Shown here piece after piece: positions 1-13,825 of a DNA stretch of 64,000 nt. The stretch lies in the NCBI GenBank assembly GCA_019787685.1, contig JAHNUO010000009.1, forward strand, positions 744,001 to 808,000, in the 5' to 3' direction. The notes below the pieces were generated by a model, which made no database searches, was not told the origin of the DNA, and saw only the letters and a program-made list of their open reading frames with translations. The translations under genes were made by a program, and so were the position numbers. Positions within the stretch are counted from its first letter, which is position 1; each line of letters starts with the position of its first letter. The stretch is from Chiua virens. Taxonomy: Eukaryota > Basidiomycota > Agaricomycetes > Boletales > Boletaceae.

Positions 1-1100
1 CACGTAGCACAGGGCTTCGCAGAGCAAGAAGTGGACTTGGGGCAGTCCTTAGCCTTATGTTCTGGGAGGCCACAGAACATACATAAGAGGAGGTCGAAAC
101 GTCTCTGACGTTCAATGGAGGTGAGTTTACCGTCTTCACCGAGTGGTGATTCAGGTTCTTGGGGTGTGGAGGTAGACTTGACGGAGTCATCGGAGTCATA
201 TTCTTGGTCGGATTCGGGGATAGGAGATGGTGTGGATGCGGAGTTTCTGGAGGATTGCATGGAGGCACGATTAATCTCGGAGTTGCGCTCCCAATGACAA
301 GCATTGATAGCTTGCACCATGTAACGCATTTCAGAGAGCCTTGGGGGTTTGCCTATGCGAGAGATTTCGTCTTTGATGTGGTTTGGCAGACCATTGTAAA
401 AATGGGTACGGAGAGCACCTTCTCCATAACCACGGACTTGAGCAGCTAAGCGGTTAAACTCAACTACATATTTGTTGATTCTTTGTCCATCACTCATGGA
501 CAGATCTCGGAGTTCATACTCCGCATCTCCAACCGGATCGTGCAGACCAAAGTTCATCTGGAGTTCCAGAACAAAGTCGGTGTAGTGATCTTTCCAGAGG
601 GGACGGGAGACAGAGGGGTCAGATTCAAGGAGGTCGGGTTCAAACCACTCAAGGGCAATTCCTTTCAGATAAGACAGTGCAAATGTGACTTTGGCACGGT
701 CTGAGCGGAAAGCCTTGGGACAGTCCTGGAAGTTCAACTCGCATTGAACAAGAAAGACTTGGAGTTTGCAGGGGCTTGTCCCATCAAACTGATCAGGTTC
801 TCTGACTTTAGTGTGAGGGGAGGAGCTAGAGGAGGGGCGACAAGAGGCATGAGTGAGACTTTGTATTGCATTTGTCAATCACCCATAGGTATTATCAGAG
901 GCAAGTTCAGTTTCGGGGTCAGAGAAGTCATCTCTGGAGTTGGGTTCATCAGAGGGATGTCCCCTGGAGGAGCCCGGAATACTCGGAGATTGATTACGGG
1001 AAGACAGAGTTCGCTGAAGGTAATATATCCCGGCTGTAGTGCAATACTCAGGGGGATTGAAAGAAGTAGAAAGAGGGTGAAGGAATGCGATTCCGTTCAA
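1..1100 (-). pseudogene. Ty3/Gypsy retrotransposon Gag, partial, with in-frame stop
   Basis: The minus strand is open from about 878 to the left edge and reads as a Gypsy capsid protein. A REPDQFDG motif is followed by a capsid stretch (FQDCPKAFRSD, ALEWFEPDLL, WKDHYTDFVLELQ), a CHWERN stretch and a zinc knuckle of the form C-x2-C-x4-H-x4-C near position 50. An acidic Ser-rich linker precedes the knuckle. The reading frame continues upstream to an ATG at 1100 but is interrupted by a TGA at 879-881, so the N-terminal 73 codons are separated from the capsid. Pol would lie beyond the window edge. Gag packages the element RNA into virus-like particles. The family call is firm; whether the stop is real decay or an intron/assembly artefact is not resolved. 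Confidence 0.85.
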
Positions 1101-1867
1101 CCCAGGGACAACACTGAGTTGGTGAACGACGAATAATGGTTTTTGAGTAGTCCGAGATGAATCTGGGGCAAATCCGGATTAAAACGGATAGAAAAGCGGA
1201 CACGGCAGTCCAATCCGGATCGAGAAAATACGAGGAGAGCGAGAGAAAACGAACGTCGACCGAAAACGATGTGAGACAGATGCACACGGGCAAAAGCTAC
1301 TGTATTTTGTCAATACAGTGAATTTATAGTCCTCGGGAATACCCTCAGACTCGTCCTAAGTAAGGATAATAATAAAAAGAAGGTTTTCGTACGGTATAAA
1401 GTTCGAGAGGCACCTGAACGTCCCTGCAAGGGCTGCGTGACATGGTCTAGCCAATGCTAAGTACGAATAAGGAGCATCAAAAATAAAATAAAAGAGTCCG
1501 AGGCAAATCGGGCGTGGATACAGCAATCCGGATGAGTTCGCACAAGCAGACAGATCAGGATTGGGATCGGGTGACGACAGGGTGCGGAAACGTGCTATGC
1601 GAGCACAGGGAATACCTATTCCCTACATCGCGCACCCAGGAATACGGGTGCTCGAGAGGCAGAGGATGCGATAAGTCGAGTGGAGAAACCTCAGAAATCT
1701 TTGATGACTTCAGGAGTTCGTCAGCAACTGAGGAGGTTTCTGAGGGATTGGATGCAGGTAGTGTCAGATAGGTTCAAGGTAGAGATACCAGTAGTACTGG
1801 TCTGAGGGCAGGTGTGAGAGGACATAGGTCGTGAGGTGACTGATGACAAGAAGCAGTCTGAATATAC
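1101..1867 (-). other. Probable 5' leader of the Gypsy element
   Basis: This stretch lies between the gag start and the LTR ending at 1868. No convincing coding sequence is seen; the short open frames here have no recognisable family. No clear tRNA primer-binding site was recognised next to the LTR edge. Confidence 0.45.
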
Positions 1868-2422
1868 TGTTAGAGACCGTGTGACTCGGAGGTAGCCAAC
1901 TCCGGATCTCTGGAGTTGTAGCATTGGACGGGACTTGGCTTCACTGTATGTGGTGCACCCTTGTCACAGTCTGTCCCTATATTTCAGACATACGGAGAAT
2001 GGAGGTAGATATATGACTCAACACATGAAGTGGAGTCGAGCGGAGTAAAGACCGTCAAGGTCTTATGGAGTGTTCAGAGTGAGTCATACAAATAAACTAA
2101 TATTCAGACTAAGGGTACACAGTTGGGGTACTACAGTTTATATACTCGGAGTGGAATGGAGATTAGTAACGGAGTTGGTAAGAACTGAGTAAGACAGAAG
2201 ATCGGGAAACTACATAGCCAGAGGTAAGTCGGGTACTGAGAAAGCCGGAGCTGTGCTCGTAAGCGAGACACAGGTTATGTACTAAAATAAAAGAGGAAAC
2301 ATATATACGTAACGGAGGTCTGGGATCACGGAGTTGCGTCCTGAGGGTGATCAACCCAGAGTTATGGTCTAAGAGGTACAGAGTTGTATCCGGAGGAATG
2401 GAGAACGGAGCAGTATATGACA
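1868..2422 (-). repeat. LTR family A, probable 5' LTR of the Gypsy element
   Basis: This 555-bp block starts TGTTAGAGACC and ends TATATGACA. It has two relatives in the window (3460-4044 and 57594-58146). It lies directly upstream of the minus-strand gag and has no target duplication at its two edges (TATAC versus CGATG). That is expected for one LTR of a longer element whose partner lies outside the window, whereas the other two copies carry near-matching 5-bp flanks. This copy keeps many CpG sites, so it looks younger than the others. Its outer edge abuts the interior of a family-B LTR, meaning the element inserted into an older LTR. Confidence 0.75.
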
Positions 2423-2592
2423 CGATGCCATCAGATGATGACAAGAAAGAGATGAATAAGCAATTGGGTAATGCCGATGCTGGTTACATAAAGGTGGAAA
2501 GAAACAAAGTATGGATAAACATACAAGGATACCTAGGTATCAAGTATAGTAAAGTACATAGTACAAGTGAAAGAAAAGGAAAAGTTGTGACA
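2423..2592 (-). repeat. Truncated family B LTR, minus orientation
   Basis: The segment is an inverted, diverged copy of the first part of the 2672-3397 LTR. They share the ATGATGACAAGAAAG block, the ATACCTAGGTAT block and the AGTACAAGTGAAAG block read in reverse. It begins (minus strand) TGTCAC at 2592 and is cut at 2423 by the family A LTR. Together with the forward LTR it forms an inverted repeat with an 80-bp spacer. Confidence 0.7.
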
Positions 2593-2671
2593 TGAAGCTC
2601 TTGTTGTCACACAAAGCTTGTGCAAAGCAGTTTAAGATGTGTTCACAGCTTCACAAGTGCTATACCACATG

Positions 2672-3397
2672 TGTTACAATTTCTTTCCTTCCTTCACTTG
2701 TACTACTTCTCTCTACTCAATACCTAGGTATCTTCATACGTTCATCCGTACTCATTCACCTTTTACTTTTGTAACTCTGCACCGGCTTTACCTGGGAGCT
2801 TACTTATTTCTTTCTTGTCATCATCCGATGGCATCGCACTTACTCATTTGTTTCTTGTCATCTTCCGATGGCTTCACATTTGTCATTTCACTTTCGTCAT
2901 CGTCCATTGCCTTCGCATCATACGATCCTTCTTTCGGATATCACGCACTTCCCTTTTGGCCTTTCGCCCTTCTGCTCTTCTGGCCTCCCCTTTTAGTTAC
3001 TTGGTCCATGCACGATCCTCATGGTATAAATACCTCGCAGCGATACTCCTGTACTCTAGTCTTGATCTCCGCAATCTAGCTGAGTATCTCTGCTCCACTC
3101 ACCACAAGTGCCTGTGACCACTCGACCGGACTACCCTTAGTCCTCCTTGAACACTCGGACTCATCGTAGTCAACCCTCGACCCTTGACCATCCCTCGGGT
3201 ATAGATTCCCAACAGGACAACTCTCAGCAACACCTGAGTTTTCACTCGTCTCTCTGGTAGCAACTTGCTGACCAGAAACCTTCATTCAAACTCTTCAGTG
3301 CACCACATATCAAGTGGTGGTTGTTTGAGTTATCACAGCCACTTGGTACTTGGCACTTTTGTGGCTACGCTAGGTCCTACCCGGAACTACCATAACA
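2672..3397 (+). repeat. Solo LTR, family B, target duplication ACATG
   Basis: The 726-bp block begins TGTTAC and ends ATAACA, and is flanked by a perfect 5-bp direct repeat ACATG at 2667-2671 and 3398-3402. A TATAAATA box sits near 3025. Two related copies occur at 54685-55382 and 60377-61007. There are no internal element genes between the ends, so this is a solo LTR left by recombination. The 5-bp duplication fits Ty3/Gypsy integration. Confidence 0.9.
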
Positions 3398-3459
3398 ACA
3401 TGCCAGTGGGACACTCAGAGTTAATGAAGTTAATACAATATGTATGTATGCACTGAATG

Positions 3460-4044
3460 TGTTAGAGACCATGTGACTCAGAGGTTGCCAACTCTGGATC
3501 TCCAGAGTTGTAGTGCTAGATGGGACTTGGCTTCACTGTATGTGGTACACCCTTGTCACAGTCTGTCCCTGTATTTACAGACATGCGGAGTACAGAGGTC
3601 AAAGTAGGACTCAACACATAAAGTGGAGTTGAGCAGAGTGAAGACTGTCAAGGTCTTACAGAGGGTTTGGAGTGAGTCATAGAAATAAACTAATATTCAG
3701 ACTGAAGTTACAATCGAAGTAACTATGATTTATATACTTGGAGGAAACAGAGTGATTAGTCACAGAGCAAGGAGATGAACAATATGGAGAAACAGAGAAT
3801 GACTAAATGATGAGTGAGACAGATATTAGAAAACTACATAACCAGAGGTAATTGGGTACTGAGGAAGCCAGAGCTGTGCTCGTAAGCAAGACACAGGTTT
3901 ATGTACTAAAATGAAAAGGAAACATATAAACATAATGGAAGTCTGGGTCATGGAGTTGCATCCTGAGGGAGATTGACCCGGAGTTATTGTCTAAGAGAGT
4001 CAGAGTTGTATCCAGAGGAATGGAGAACAGAGTAGTATATGACA
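3460..4044 (-). repeat. Solo LTR, family A, near-matching flanks GAATG/GAATC
   Basis: It starts TGTTAGAGACC and ends TATATGACA, is closely similar to 1868-2422, and is flanked by GAATG and GAATC. Many CpG sites of the first copy appear here as TpG or CpA. Read on the minus strand it has a TATATAAATC box. It carries no coding content. Confidence 0.85.
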
Positions 4045-5408
4045 GAATCCCATTGACTATCTTGAATGTTCATGCAAAGACTCACTGGCAGCCCCAGCTA
4101 GTAGTAGTAGTCACTCAGGCAGGACTCAAGATCTGGATCATACTGCATCCTCACTGGCAGATTCCACAGTTACAGGAGGTCTGAGGAAGAGAAAGTACAA
4201 CTAATGGAAATGGTCAACACTCTCAAATCGTGTAATTGGATTTTTGCCAGTGATCCACCACCCTTGAAGACCTTGTGGACCTTTCTGAGGAAAAGGAGAT
4301 TAGACAGGGCCTGATTATGGAGTTGCCAGTGAACCAGAGTGATGCAATTGTGGCCAAAGTGCAGCATGAGATGGCAATTGCAAAGGGCAAGATGATCAAA
4401 GTTGAGAGTGATGGCAACAACAACAACAACACTCCCAGGCTATCAATATTGTGTCCACAAGTAATGTCAATGCGTCTGATGTTCAAGTGTGCCAGTGGTG
4501 TTAAGGAGCATGATGACATTGAAGATATGCTTGAGCTGCCTTGTATTCTTTATCGTTTTCATGCAAAGCTTTGGTGCCAGGAGTTCTCTGAAACTAAACA
4601 GACTACATTATATAATAGGTACATGAAGTACTGAGAGAAGTAAAATCAGTTTTAAAAAGTGTCTGGGTCAATGATTGCAAGGAAACAAATGTCTGTGTCA
4701 TTGATTACATGGTCACATCTTTTCAGTGACAGATCATCATCACTGATACTCAGTGTCACCAGATACTGTCACTAATTTCTAGTTACCAGAAGTGGACATT
4801 GTTGAAATGTTACCTCAAGTACAAAAATACTGTCTATATACAACTAGAAGACTACATATGATATGTGGACTGTTAGTCTACTGGTTATGGTGGATGTTAC
4901 TCTGGATAATGGCACATCCATAGAGCCTCAAGTTCAATTCCCTGTAGTGTAATTTTTTTTTGGTTAATTTCATGATGCATATAGTACAAGATGTTTAACA
5001 TGGTATTGGCCATACTCAGTCTCCTATTGTACTTAAAAGCTACTACATGTGGACAGATTTGAGTGCTGATCTTGAATGACTTTGGCACTTCTATTGATTA
5101 GCCAAAAGTGGGAATCAGTGACAGGGCAGTGACAATGGTTAAAAGTGCCTGTCAGTCATTATCAGAGCATGGGACTACTAGTTTTTAGTGACACAGACAC
5201 TCTTTGAGAGTGACTTTACTTCTCTCAGTGAGTAGAGAGTGCTGAGCTGTTGTTTTTGTTGCTCATGTTGTCATCAGATGAGAGTACCGTGGGAAATATG
5301 TGCTTGCATATTCCTCATAATGCCTAAAGCGTCACTGGTCCCGACGGTATGCATTATGAGTGTGTCGAGTCACTGTACATAGAAACGACATTGACTTCCT
5401 TTGCCTCG
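4045..5408. other. CpG-poor decayed repeat DNA, no supported gene
   Basis: This AT-rich stretch has very few CpG dinucleotides. A 119-codon open frame at 4275-4634 has no family I recognise and looks like a relic. A tRNA-like block at about 4868-4961 is listed separately. CpG becomes normal near 5280-5400, at the 3' end of the neighbouring DUF6533 gene. Confidence 0.6.
4868..4961 (+). ncRNA. tRNA-like sequence, possible SINE head
   Basis: An A-box-like TAGTCTACTGG (4874-4884) is followed by a B-box-like AGTTCAATTCC (4931-4941) and then a run of nine T (4953-4961), which could end a Pol III transcript. The stems do not fold clearly into a functional tRNA by eye, so a decayed tRNA or tRNA-derived SINE is more likely than a working gene. 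Confidence 0.35.
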
Positions 5409-7277
5409 TTAAGCCCATCCAACCTCCCTTGACACCTCCTCGATGTCTCCCATGCCCTCGTTCTGACCACTGCCTGCATCAACTTGAGTGTTTTCCAGCC
5501 CTTGGTTCCGCCCGCCATCCAGCTCGACGTTGTGTGCGACCTCGCTCCGCAGACCAGCGGCGAACACCATCGAACCTCCTGCGACACCACTGTGGCTCGA
5601 TGCTGTGGATAAACCAAACCCAGTGTCGATTCCTCCATCATGATGTCTGCTTTGAATGTCGCGCGCATACACCTCCCGTATGCTTATGATAAATCGAGGT
5701 GTTAGAACGATCATTGGCACGTTATTCAGGATAGCCAGCAATGCAAACTGCCAGCCGCTGTTTGGAACGTTTCCTGTGACATCAAGTATGCTAGTGAGAT
5801 TCGTCAGAAGGATGCTGTAACGGGAAAGTCGTCGTTAGCGTCGTCATCAACAATGAATGTCCCAGCGAGCATAGGTTGACAGTAGAGAAAAAGGATCGGG
5901 AAATGAAGAGGATTGAGACGTACACAAAGAAGTAGATGATACCCTGCCGCACGAGCAAATTGATGTATCGGTTGAACTGCCATTGCCAGTGTTTCGTCGC
6001 GTTGTAGAGTTGAAGTGACTCCCGCACGAACTGGATGGTCGCGAGCAGGCACAACACCACAGCGAATATGATTTGTGAAATATAAGACACAAGTGCGAAT
6101 ATGGGCAATGTCAATTGCGATAAGCAAAACGAAGATTCCAGTACTCGGATCGTAAACCCTGTCCATCAATTATTCAGTGTAGCATACATATCTCGAACCA
6201 TCACTTACATACATTGTTCATTCTTTGGATTGCTGTAGATGACAGAAGCTATCCCCATGGATATAATCTCGATGGAAAAAATAGTAAGAAGTATGCCAAG
6301 GATTAACCTTGATCGATTATACATCGCCCATACGCGCAAGATCATTACGACTGTGATGGCTATCATCAATTTCATTTTCTGATCAAAGAATACTACCACT
6401 CACGATCGGCTGAGCCATGCAAAAGAGGGTAGGCGCAGTTCTGGACATAGGTGAATATCTCGCCTTGAAGTGCTGATGAACAGGGTGATGTGGGAAAGCC
6501 TCGGGGGAAAGCTCACAACTGTTTAATTGATAGATATCAGGTCTCACAGGCTCGATAATGAGGATGAACCCGTCTGCTTACGTCTACAAAGAAATGACAA
6601 TCCAATTCGAGATGTTCCATTGATTACTGATATCAGAGGAACTATACCTTCGTAGGACCAGGTACGAAACTACTTCCGACTTTCATCATCGTCAAAACTC
6701 AGTCAAATTTGTATTGTATGCAGTCAGCTTACCGAGGGCAAAGTACCTGACGAACACTTGAGTCAGGATGCAGGATACATTTTACAGTTGTCAAAGCCTC
6801 ACGCCAATGCGAATAGCCCACAATAACGAACCTATGAAAATCCTGTTGGAGAAGCCGCATACTAGTGAACTTGGAATTTCGGTACACACAAGAATGAAGA
6901 GAGTCGACACCCAGGTCCATGGCTTGTTCTGCGGTGGTCTTATCAGCAATGTGTCAACTCCGGAAATGGCCAGTTTACTGACCCAGATGTACTCCATCTT
7001 CATTAACATTAATCAGGCAAAGCGTTCCCTCCATGACATATAGAATGCGAGTCGTACCTCTTTCGGAGAGATAAGGACTGGCGGCGGGTAATAAACTCAT
7101 AGCTCATTTGAAGCGGACCTATGGCCTACCATAATCATAACCGACTGCTGTGAGTATAGCGACTGCGAAGACCTTGTGAAACAGATTATCACATATAACT
7201 CGGATAAGCGTACGAGACAGATAGTTGTTCTGTTGCAGGGTCGAGAGGGAAGCCTGTAGAGCCTGAGAGGATGTCAT
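5409..7277 (-). CDS. DUF6533-type multi-pass membrane protein (copy 1)
   Basis: The gene starts at the ATG at 7277 and ends at TAA 5409-5411, with many short introns. The translated pieces include the DUF6533 signature: TAVGYDY, then a segment like EYIWVSK, then KPWTWVSTLFIL. Further hydrophobic segments follow (VVMILRVWAMYNRSR, QIIFAVVLCLLATIQFV, NRYINLLVRQGIIYFFVYV, NNVPMIVLTPRFIISIRE) and a polar Gly/Glu-rich tail ending REVGWA. About seven membrane passes are expected; the function of the family is unknown. It is the inverted paralogue of 50724-52539, sharing the tail block GGIDTGFGLST. It is divergent from tyrosyl-tRNA synthetase, with about 420 bp between them. Exon borders were not fixed individually. 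Confidence 0.8.
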
Positions 7278-7693
7278 AGTGTCCAAGTTGAATCGAACTG
7301 AGACGGTCAGAAGGGCGAGCAAGAAGGCGTGGGTGATTACACTGCTCAGGCTGACAAGTTTTTAAGGTCACTGGCACTGGATTCATCTTGCGGTGGCGCG
7401 ATGCATCACAAGCATCACAGCTGAATGTCAGGTGTTGATGCGGCTGGAGCCTCTAATTTAAGAAAGTGGATGGCACCATCAACACTAGTGAGCGGGAATA
7501 GTGCATTTGTCGAGTTTGTTAGCCGGGCTAGGAGCAAGCGAAGCTCGTTGTTACACGCACTGCTGTACCTAGGTTTAGGTTTAGATATTTGAGTTGCCGT
7601 GTGAGCCAAGGGCACCAAAGGAAACTCCGACTGGAACACCAACTCGGTCAGTGACTCAGGGAACGGGCACAGTCTTTCTCTTCATATCATCTC
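7278..7693. promoter_or_regulatory. Divergent intergenic region, DUF6533 gene and TyrRS
   Basis: The stretch separates two head-to-head start codons (7277 minus, 7694 plus) and must hold both promoters. No open frame with coding character and no recognised motif was found in it. Confidence 0.5.
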
Positions 7694-9281
7694 ATGGCAT
7701 CAGAAGAACAAGTACAACGAAAGTACAACTTGATCACCCGCCGACTTCAAGAAGTTCTTGGAGCCGATATCATCAAGGGTATTCTTGCCGAGGGGAGATC
7801 TCCCAAAGCATACTGGGGTATGCACCTCGCTTTCCTACCCTTGACGAGTATGCCGAGTCACTTGCATTATAGGAACCACACCAACCGGACGTCGTATGTT
7901 CTCTGTCGTCTGAAGCGTTCCCGAGAACTCACCATCCCCATACAGCGCATATCGGGTACTTTGTTCCGTTAACCAAGATCGCCGATTTCCTTAGAGCAGG
8001 TGTAGAAGTAAAGGTTCTCCTCGCAGGTACATCGATATGATTTATCCGTCCTAGCACACAATCTCTCATCACCGCAAGTGTCCCAGATGTGCACGCCTTT
8101 CTTGATAATCTCAAAGCACCCCTCGATCTCGTCGCTCACAGGACAAAATACTACGAATTCGTCCTCCGCGCTGTCTTTGACTCGCTTGGCATACCCACGT
8201 CGAAATTGACGTTCGTGCTCGGCTCTGACTACCAACTCTCTCGCGAGTACAACCTAGACAACTACAAGCTCTGCACGATCGTGACAGAGCACGATGCCAA
8301 AAAGGCCGGGTCGGAGGTCGTAAAGCAGGTAGAGAGTCCGCTACTGAGCGGGCTGATTTACCCTGGGCTACAGGCTCTTGACGAGCAGTACCTCGGTGTC
8401 GATTTCCAGTTTGGCGGTGCGGATCAGGTGCGTTCGGTCGTATTGGTGTTGGTCGATCTCTGATGTACTCATTGACATCTCATGGTGGACAGCGCAAGAT
8501 TTTCACCTACGCAGAGTTGTACCTACCGCGGCTGGGCTACGCCAAACGCGCACATTTGATGAATACCATGGTCCCGGGGCTGATGGGCGGCAAGATGTCA
8601 TCCTCGGACCCAGATTCGAAGATAGACTTTTTGGACACACCAGAAACTGTGAAGAGGAAGATCAAGAAGGCGTTTTGCGAGGAAGGGAACGTGACAGAAA
8701 ACGGGTTACTCTCGTTCATCAAGGCGGTGCTGATACCCATAAGCGAGCTGCGCTTGGAACGATTGCGTGGTGATACGGGCGAGGATGAGGATGAGGGCAA
8801 GGGGTCTACTGGATCTCAAGCACCGTTTTTTACCGACGATGCCCCGGAAGGGACGGTGTTCACGATCACGCGGGAAAAAAGTGGGGGGCCGAGCCATTAC
8901 AAGACCTACCAAGAACTCGAGGACGACTTTGCAGCCAAGAAGGTGCATCCAGGTGACCTCAAGGCGAGCGTACGCGAGGCGATCGTCGGTTTGTTAGAGC
9001 CTATACGGGCGGCGTTTCTGGCAAACGAGGAGTGGCAGCAGATCGAGCAGCTCGCGTACCCAGATCCAAATGCGAAGAAGGAACCAAAGAAGAAGAAGGC
9101 GAGTGTTGTTGCGTCGAGTCAGATGGTGTGCTGACGCTACGTCTAGGAGAAGGTGTACCATCCCCCGCCGCCTGGAAAGGGCAAAAATGCGAAGGGTGTA
9201 TCAACCCAAGCGGACGGTGTTGTGACTGATGAGACGACGCGATCTGAGGCATCTGCGGACCGTCCCAACGGAGATGCATGA
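7694..9281 (+). CDS. TYS1: Cytoplasmic tyrosyl-tRNA synthetase
   Basis: This enzyme charges tRNA-Tyr with tyrosine in the cytosol. The protein is 435 aa from six exons: 7694-7817, 7873-7893, 7946-8026, 8087-8427, 8493-9098 and 9147-9281; the summed length is an exact multiple of three. Class I signatures are present: the PTGRPHIGYF (HIGH-type) motif spans the exon 2/3 junction and the [13 protein letters not shown] signature lies near 8593. A Tyr-binding GGADQ motif precedes intron 4. The lysine-rich C-terminus (KKEPKKKK, then [14 protein letters not shown]) is typical of eukaryotic TyrRS. Intron 5 (9099-9146) uses a GC donor (AAG|GCGAGT); reading through it would stop early at 9132-9134 and lose the conserved tail. 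Confidence 0.95.
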
Positions 9282-9435
9282 GGTTAGATTTCATGCACAA
9301 AGTGTACATAGGCATGTCACGTTATCATGATGGCGCTAATGAGAGTCGCGTGACCGTGTTTGATCAACGCGTTTAATATCCGCGCGGCATCATCGGAATA
9401 CGCGAAACTTCTTTGTGTACTACCATCACGACGCC

Positions 9436-11237
9436 ATGGATCCAGAGACTGATTTTTACCAGATATCGGGCTACAGAGCCCATTCAAACGGATGGTTAGA
9501 ATCATTCCAACAGTCGAGTGGCCCATGAGACTGAATCTATGCCTCCCTCACTCGAATCTAGGTTCAAAAAGTATGACGAGAAACCGATGATGGATGCCAT
9601 CGTCACCATGAAATCCAAGCTGTTCAGACCGCGGGGCCCAGACTCCCCCATCGAGCTCGTCCTCGGTATGCCACCCCATATGCATGCGCCACCGAATCTC
9701 ACGTATACTATCAGGCATCCTCCCGTCCGGTGCCTCTTACCTGCTAATGAGCTCGGAGCAGGTGCTCGAGTTCACGCTCAGGCACCGTCTTCCTCCCCGC
9801 AACGACCGAGGATCCTGGCGATCCTCCGACTTTGTGTCCCTGTCGCCCATCCATTTCACCTCGAGCGAGGAGCTCGCCGCCAAAATCTCCACCTACAAGC
9901 AGAGACCCAGGAACAATAATCGCCGCGAGAGCGCCAGCGAACCGCTTGACAACAGCCAGGCGAATCGCGGATACGTCCGAACGGCGGGATCGGACATCGT
10001 CCACTACAGGGCCTACTTTGAGCACCAAAGGTAAGGTCCAATTGGATCCGCACCCGGGGTGTCCCGATGCTGGAGACTTGCTGGCCGTACGCGTCGCTGA
10101 CGATCGATATCAGGACGTTGTGCAGGCTGCTCACGCGGGATCTCCAGCCCGGCAAAGTCGGGCTCTTGACGCCACCTTGGCTGGGCGGCATACGCATCGT
10201 GTCCCTCGTATTCGAAGAATGGTCGGTCGACGTCCGACCCCGCGACCAGCGCTTGAAGGGCCCTGAATTGATCCACGCCGGCTGGACTGACGCCCACTTG
10301 CCGTCCTTTTTGACACAGCCGACAGGCTCGGAGTCGGTTGCTAGCATCCACCTCAGCTTGAAATCTACCAAGGGAAACTTGAGAAATCCCGGTAGCAAGG
10401 TAACGTGACTCGTTCAGCACCACACGACCCAATCTTGATCGTGCTGCCCAGAGACCTGTCTTTTCAGCGGTCGAGGACGGTGTCATCTTGCCAGTAGAAG
10501 AATTGTATGAGCGGTTGCGCAAACTTTTCAATGACGATGCCAACACAAAGGGTGTCCCTCTGATAGTCGTCGTACACGACGAAGCCATGGCTCGCGGCGT
10601 CCTGGGGCGCGCAGGGATCGATATCGACACATGGACCTCTGGACTCTCCAAATTACTCCCACGCGCTCCTAGGAGGGTACGTTGTCGATGTATGCGAGCA
10701 CATTTCTCTCGTCTTGACTCGGAACACAGAACCGACACCATGCAGAGGAGCCGTTTGACCCCACCGTCCTCCCAAAGCCAACCATCGTGGACACGCAAAA
10801 GCTCGTCAACGCCGTGATGGAAACCAGTCCGGGAAACACGGTCCCTCACAGCGCCAAAGTGTTGCACATGCAAACAGACACCCGGACGTGCGCTGGTGAC
10901 GATAGTCTGTAAGTTCTTGCCCGCCATGCCCTTGATCCGAGCATGAACGAAGTCGCTCACGACGCTTACCCATCCATCGTCCAGGCTGCAGTTACACTTG
11001 TGGATGTCGATGGCGCAAGGTCTCGCCATCGACGAGCAGCACAAGCAACGCCTGGCTCACCAACCCGAATGTGCGCAGCTGCTGGCGCCTCCTCAACAGC
11101 CGTCCAACGCGAATGCGGACGAGGACGAAGATGGGGACCCGAACGACTTCAACCCCAACGATGCACCACGCGGGCCCGGGCCTCGCCCCACAGCTGCCGA
11201 CGACTTTTCCGACGGCGATGACGACTGGGATGAGTGA
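9436..11237 (+). CDS. Gfd2/YDR514C-like C-terminal domain protein
   Basis: Seven exons give 479 aa in frame: 9436-9512, 9562-9665, 9715-10030, 10114-10399, 10452-10676, 10730-10908 and 10985-11237. The central and C-terminal part resembles the RNase H/exonuclease-fold domain of yeast Gfd2/YDR514C: a VSLVFEEW strand, HAGWTDAHL, a PLIVVVHDEAM strand before RAGIDIDTW, a TIVDTQKLVNAV block, and CAGDDSLLQLHLWMSMAQG with the LAIDEQ tail. The end is acidic (DEDEDGDPND...DDDWDE). The first intron is chosen because it joins WLESFQQ to FKKYDEKPMMDAI without a shift; a shorter start at 9539 is possible. The role is unknown in fungi; whether it is a catalytic nuclease cannot be told from the sequence. 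Confidence 0.75.
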
Positions 11238-12013
11238 ATCCAACCAAGAGCATACATACATGCACCACACGAACTCTTTCTTTCGACGTTGTTGTATTGT
11301 CGATGTTGGGCCCAAAGAAACCATATCACAAGAACCAAATACCAAACATTCATAGATTATGTCGATATCAAATCGTCATGTAGCCTACGTCCCGTTCTTG
11401 TTAGAGCGTCGTCATGACTCTCGAACAGTAGAATTGCATTGACATACATGTATTCTGAATCTGACACGAAACACCTTAACAAAGCCACAATTATACTATC
11501 GTCAAACACTCTTGTATGTACGAAAATTGTACACTCCCCGAAATTCATCGACGCCTAGCTCCAGGATCACGAAAAGCAACCTGTGCTGGCAGAAAGGGTC
11601 GTCTCTGAAAAAAGACGGTTGATTTTGCACCAGAAAGCCACTTCAGGAGCTGCAATGGGGGTTGCTGCGCCTGTACACAATGGTGCTACAAAGATGGTCG
11701 ATCACAAGAAAATTTATGTTGCCGTTGGTGGCAGGAAATAAAACATCCATTGTGTGAAACGAGGCACTGCATGCGCAAGCGTTCTCAAAGCATTTGTCTT
11801 TGTTTGTTTCGGCTAACAGTGAGTGTAGTTTTCTCCATCCATTTGAAAAGAAACTGGTTATGCTGACTAGAGTAATGATATCGAGGGCGTGAAATTAAGA
11901 ACAAGGCATCAAAAAACACAAAGGAAGACCAATAGAGGAGTACCTAAGTTTTCGTCGTAACGGGACAGAGACATAAGAAAAGCAATCGTGAAATTGCGGG
12001 AGTGTTTTAACAT
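11238..12013. other. Convergent intergenic region
   Basis: The stretch lies between the 3' ends of the Gfd2-like gene (plus) and beta-tubulin (minus) and should hold both 3' UTRs. No coding frame of note was seen. Confidence 0.6.

Positions 12014-13825
<1,812 letters not shown>

Noticed and set aside
744..1136. Plus-strand open frame of 130 codons
   Set aside because: It is antisense to the gag N-terminal region and has no recognisable sequence.
10013..11044. Minus-strand open frame of 343 codons
   Set aside because: It is antisense to the Gfd2-like gene, whose exons join in frame with clear splice sites and family motifs; the antisense protein has odd composition and no family.
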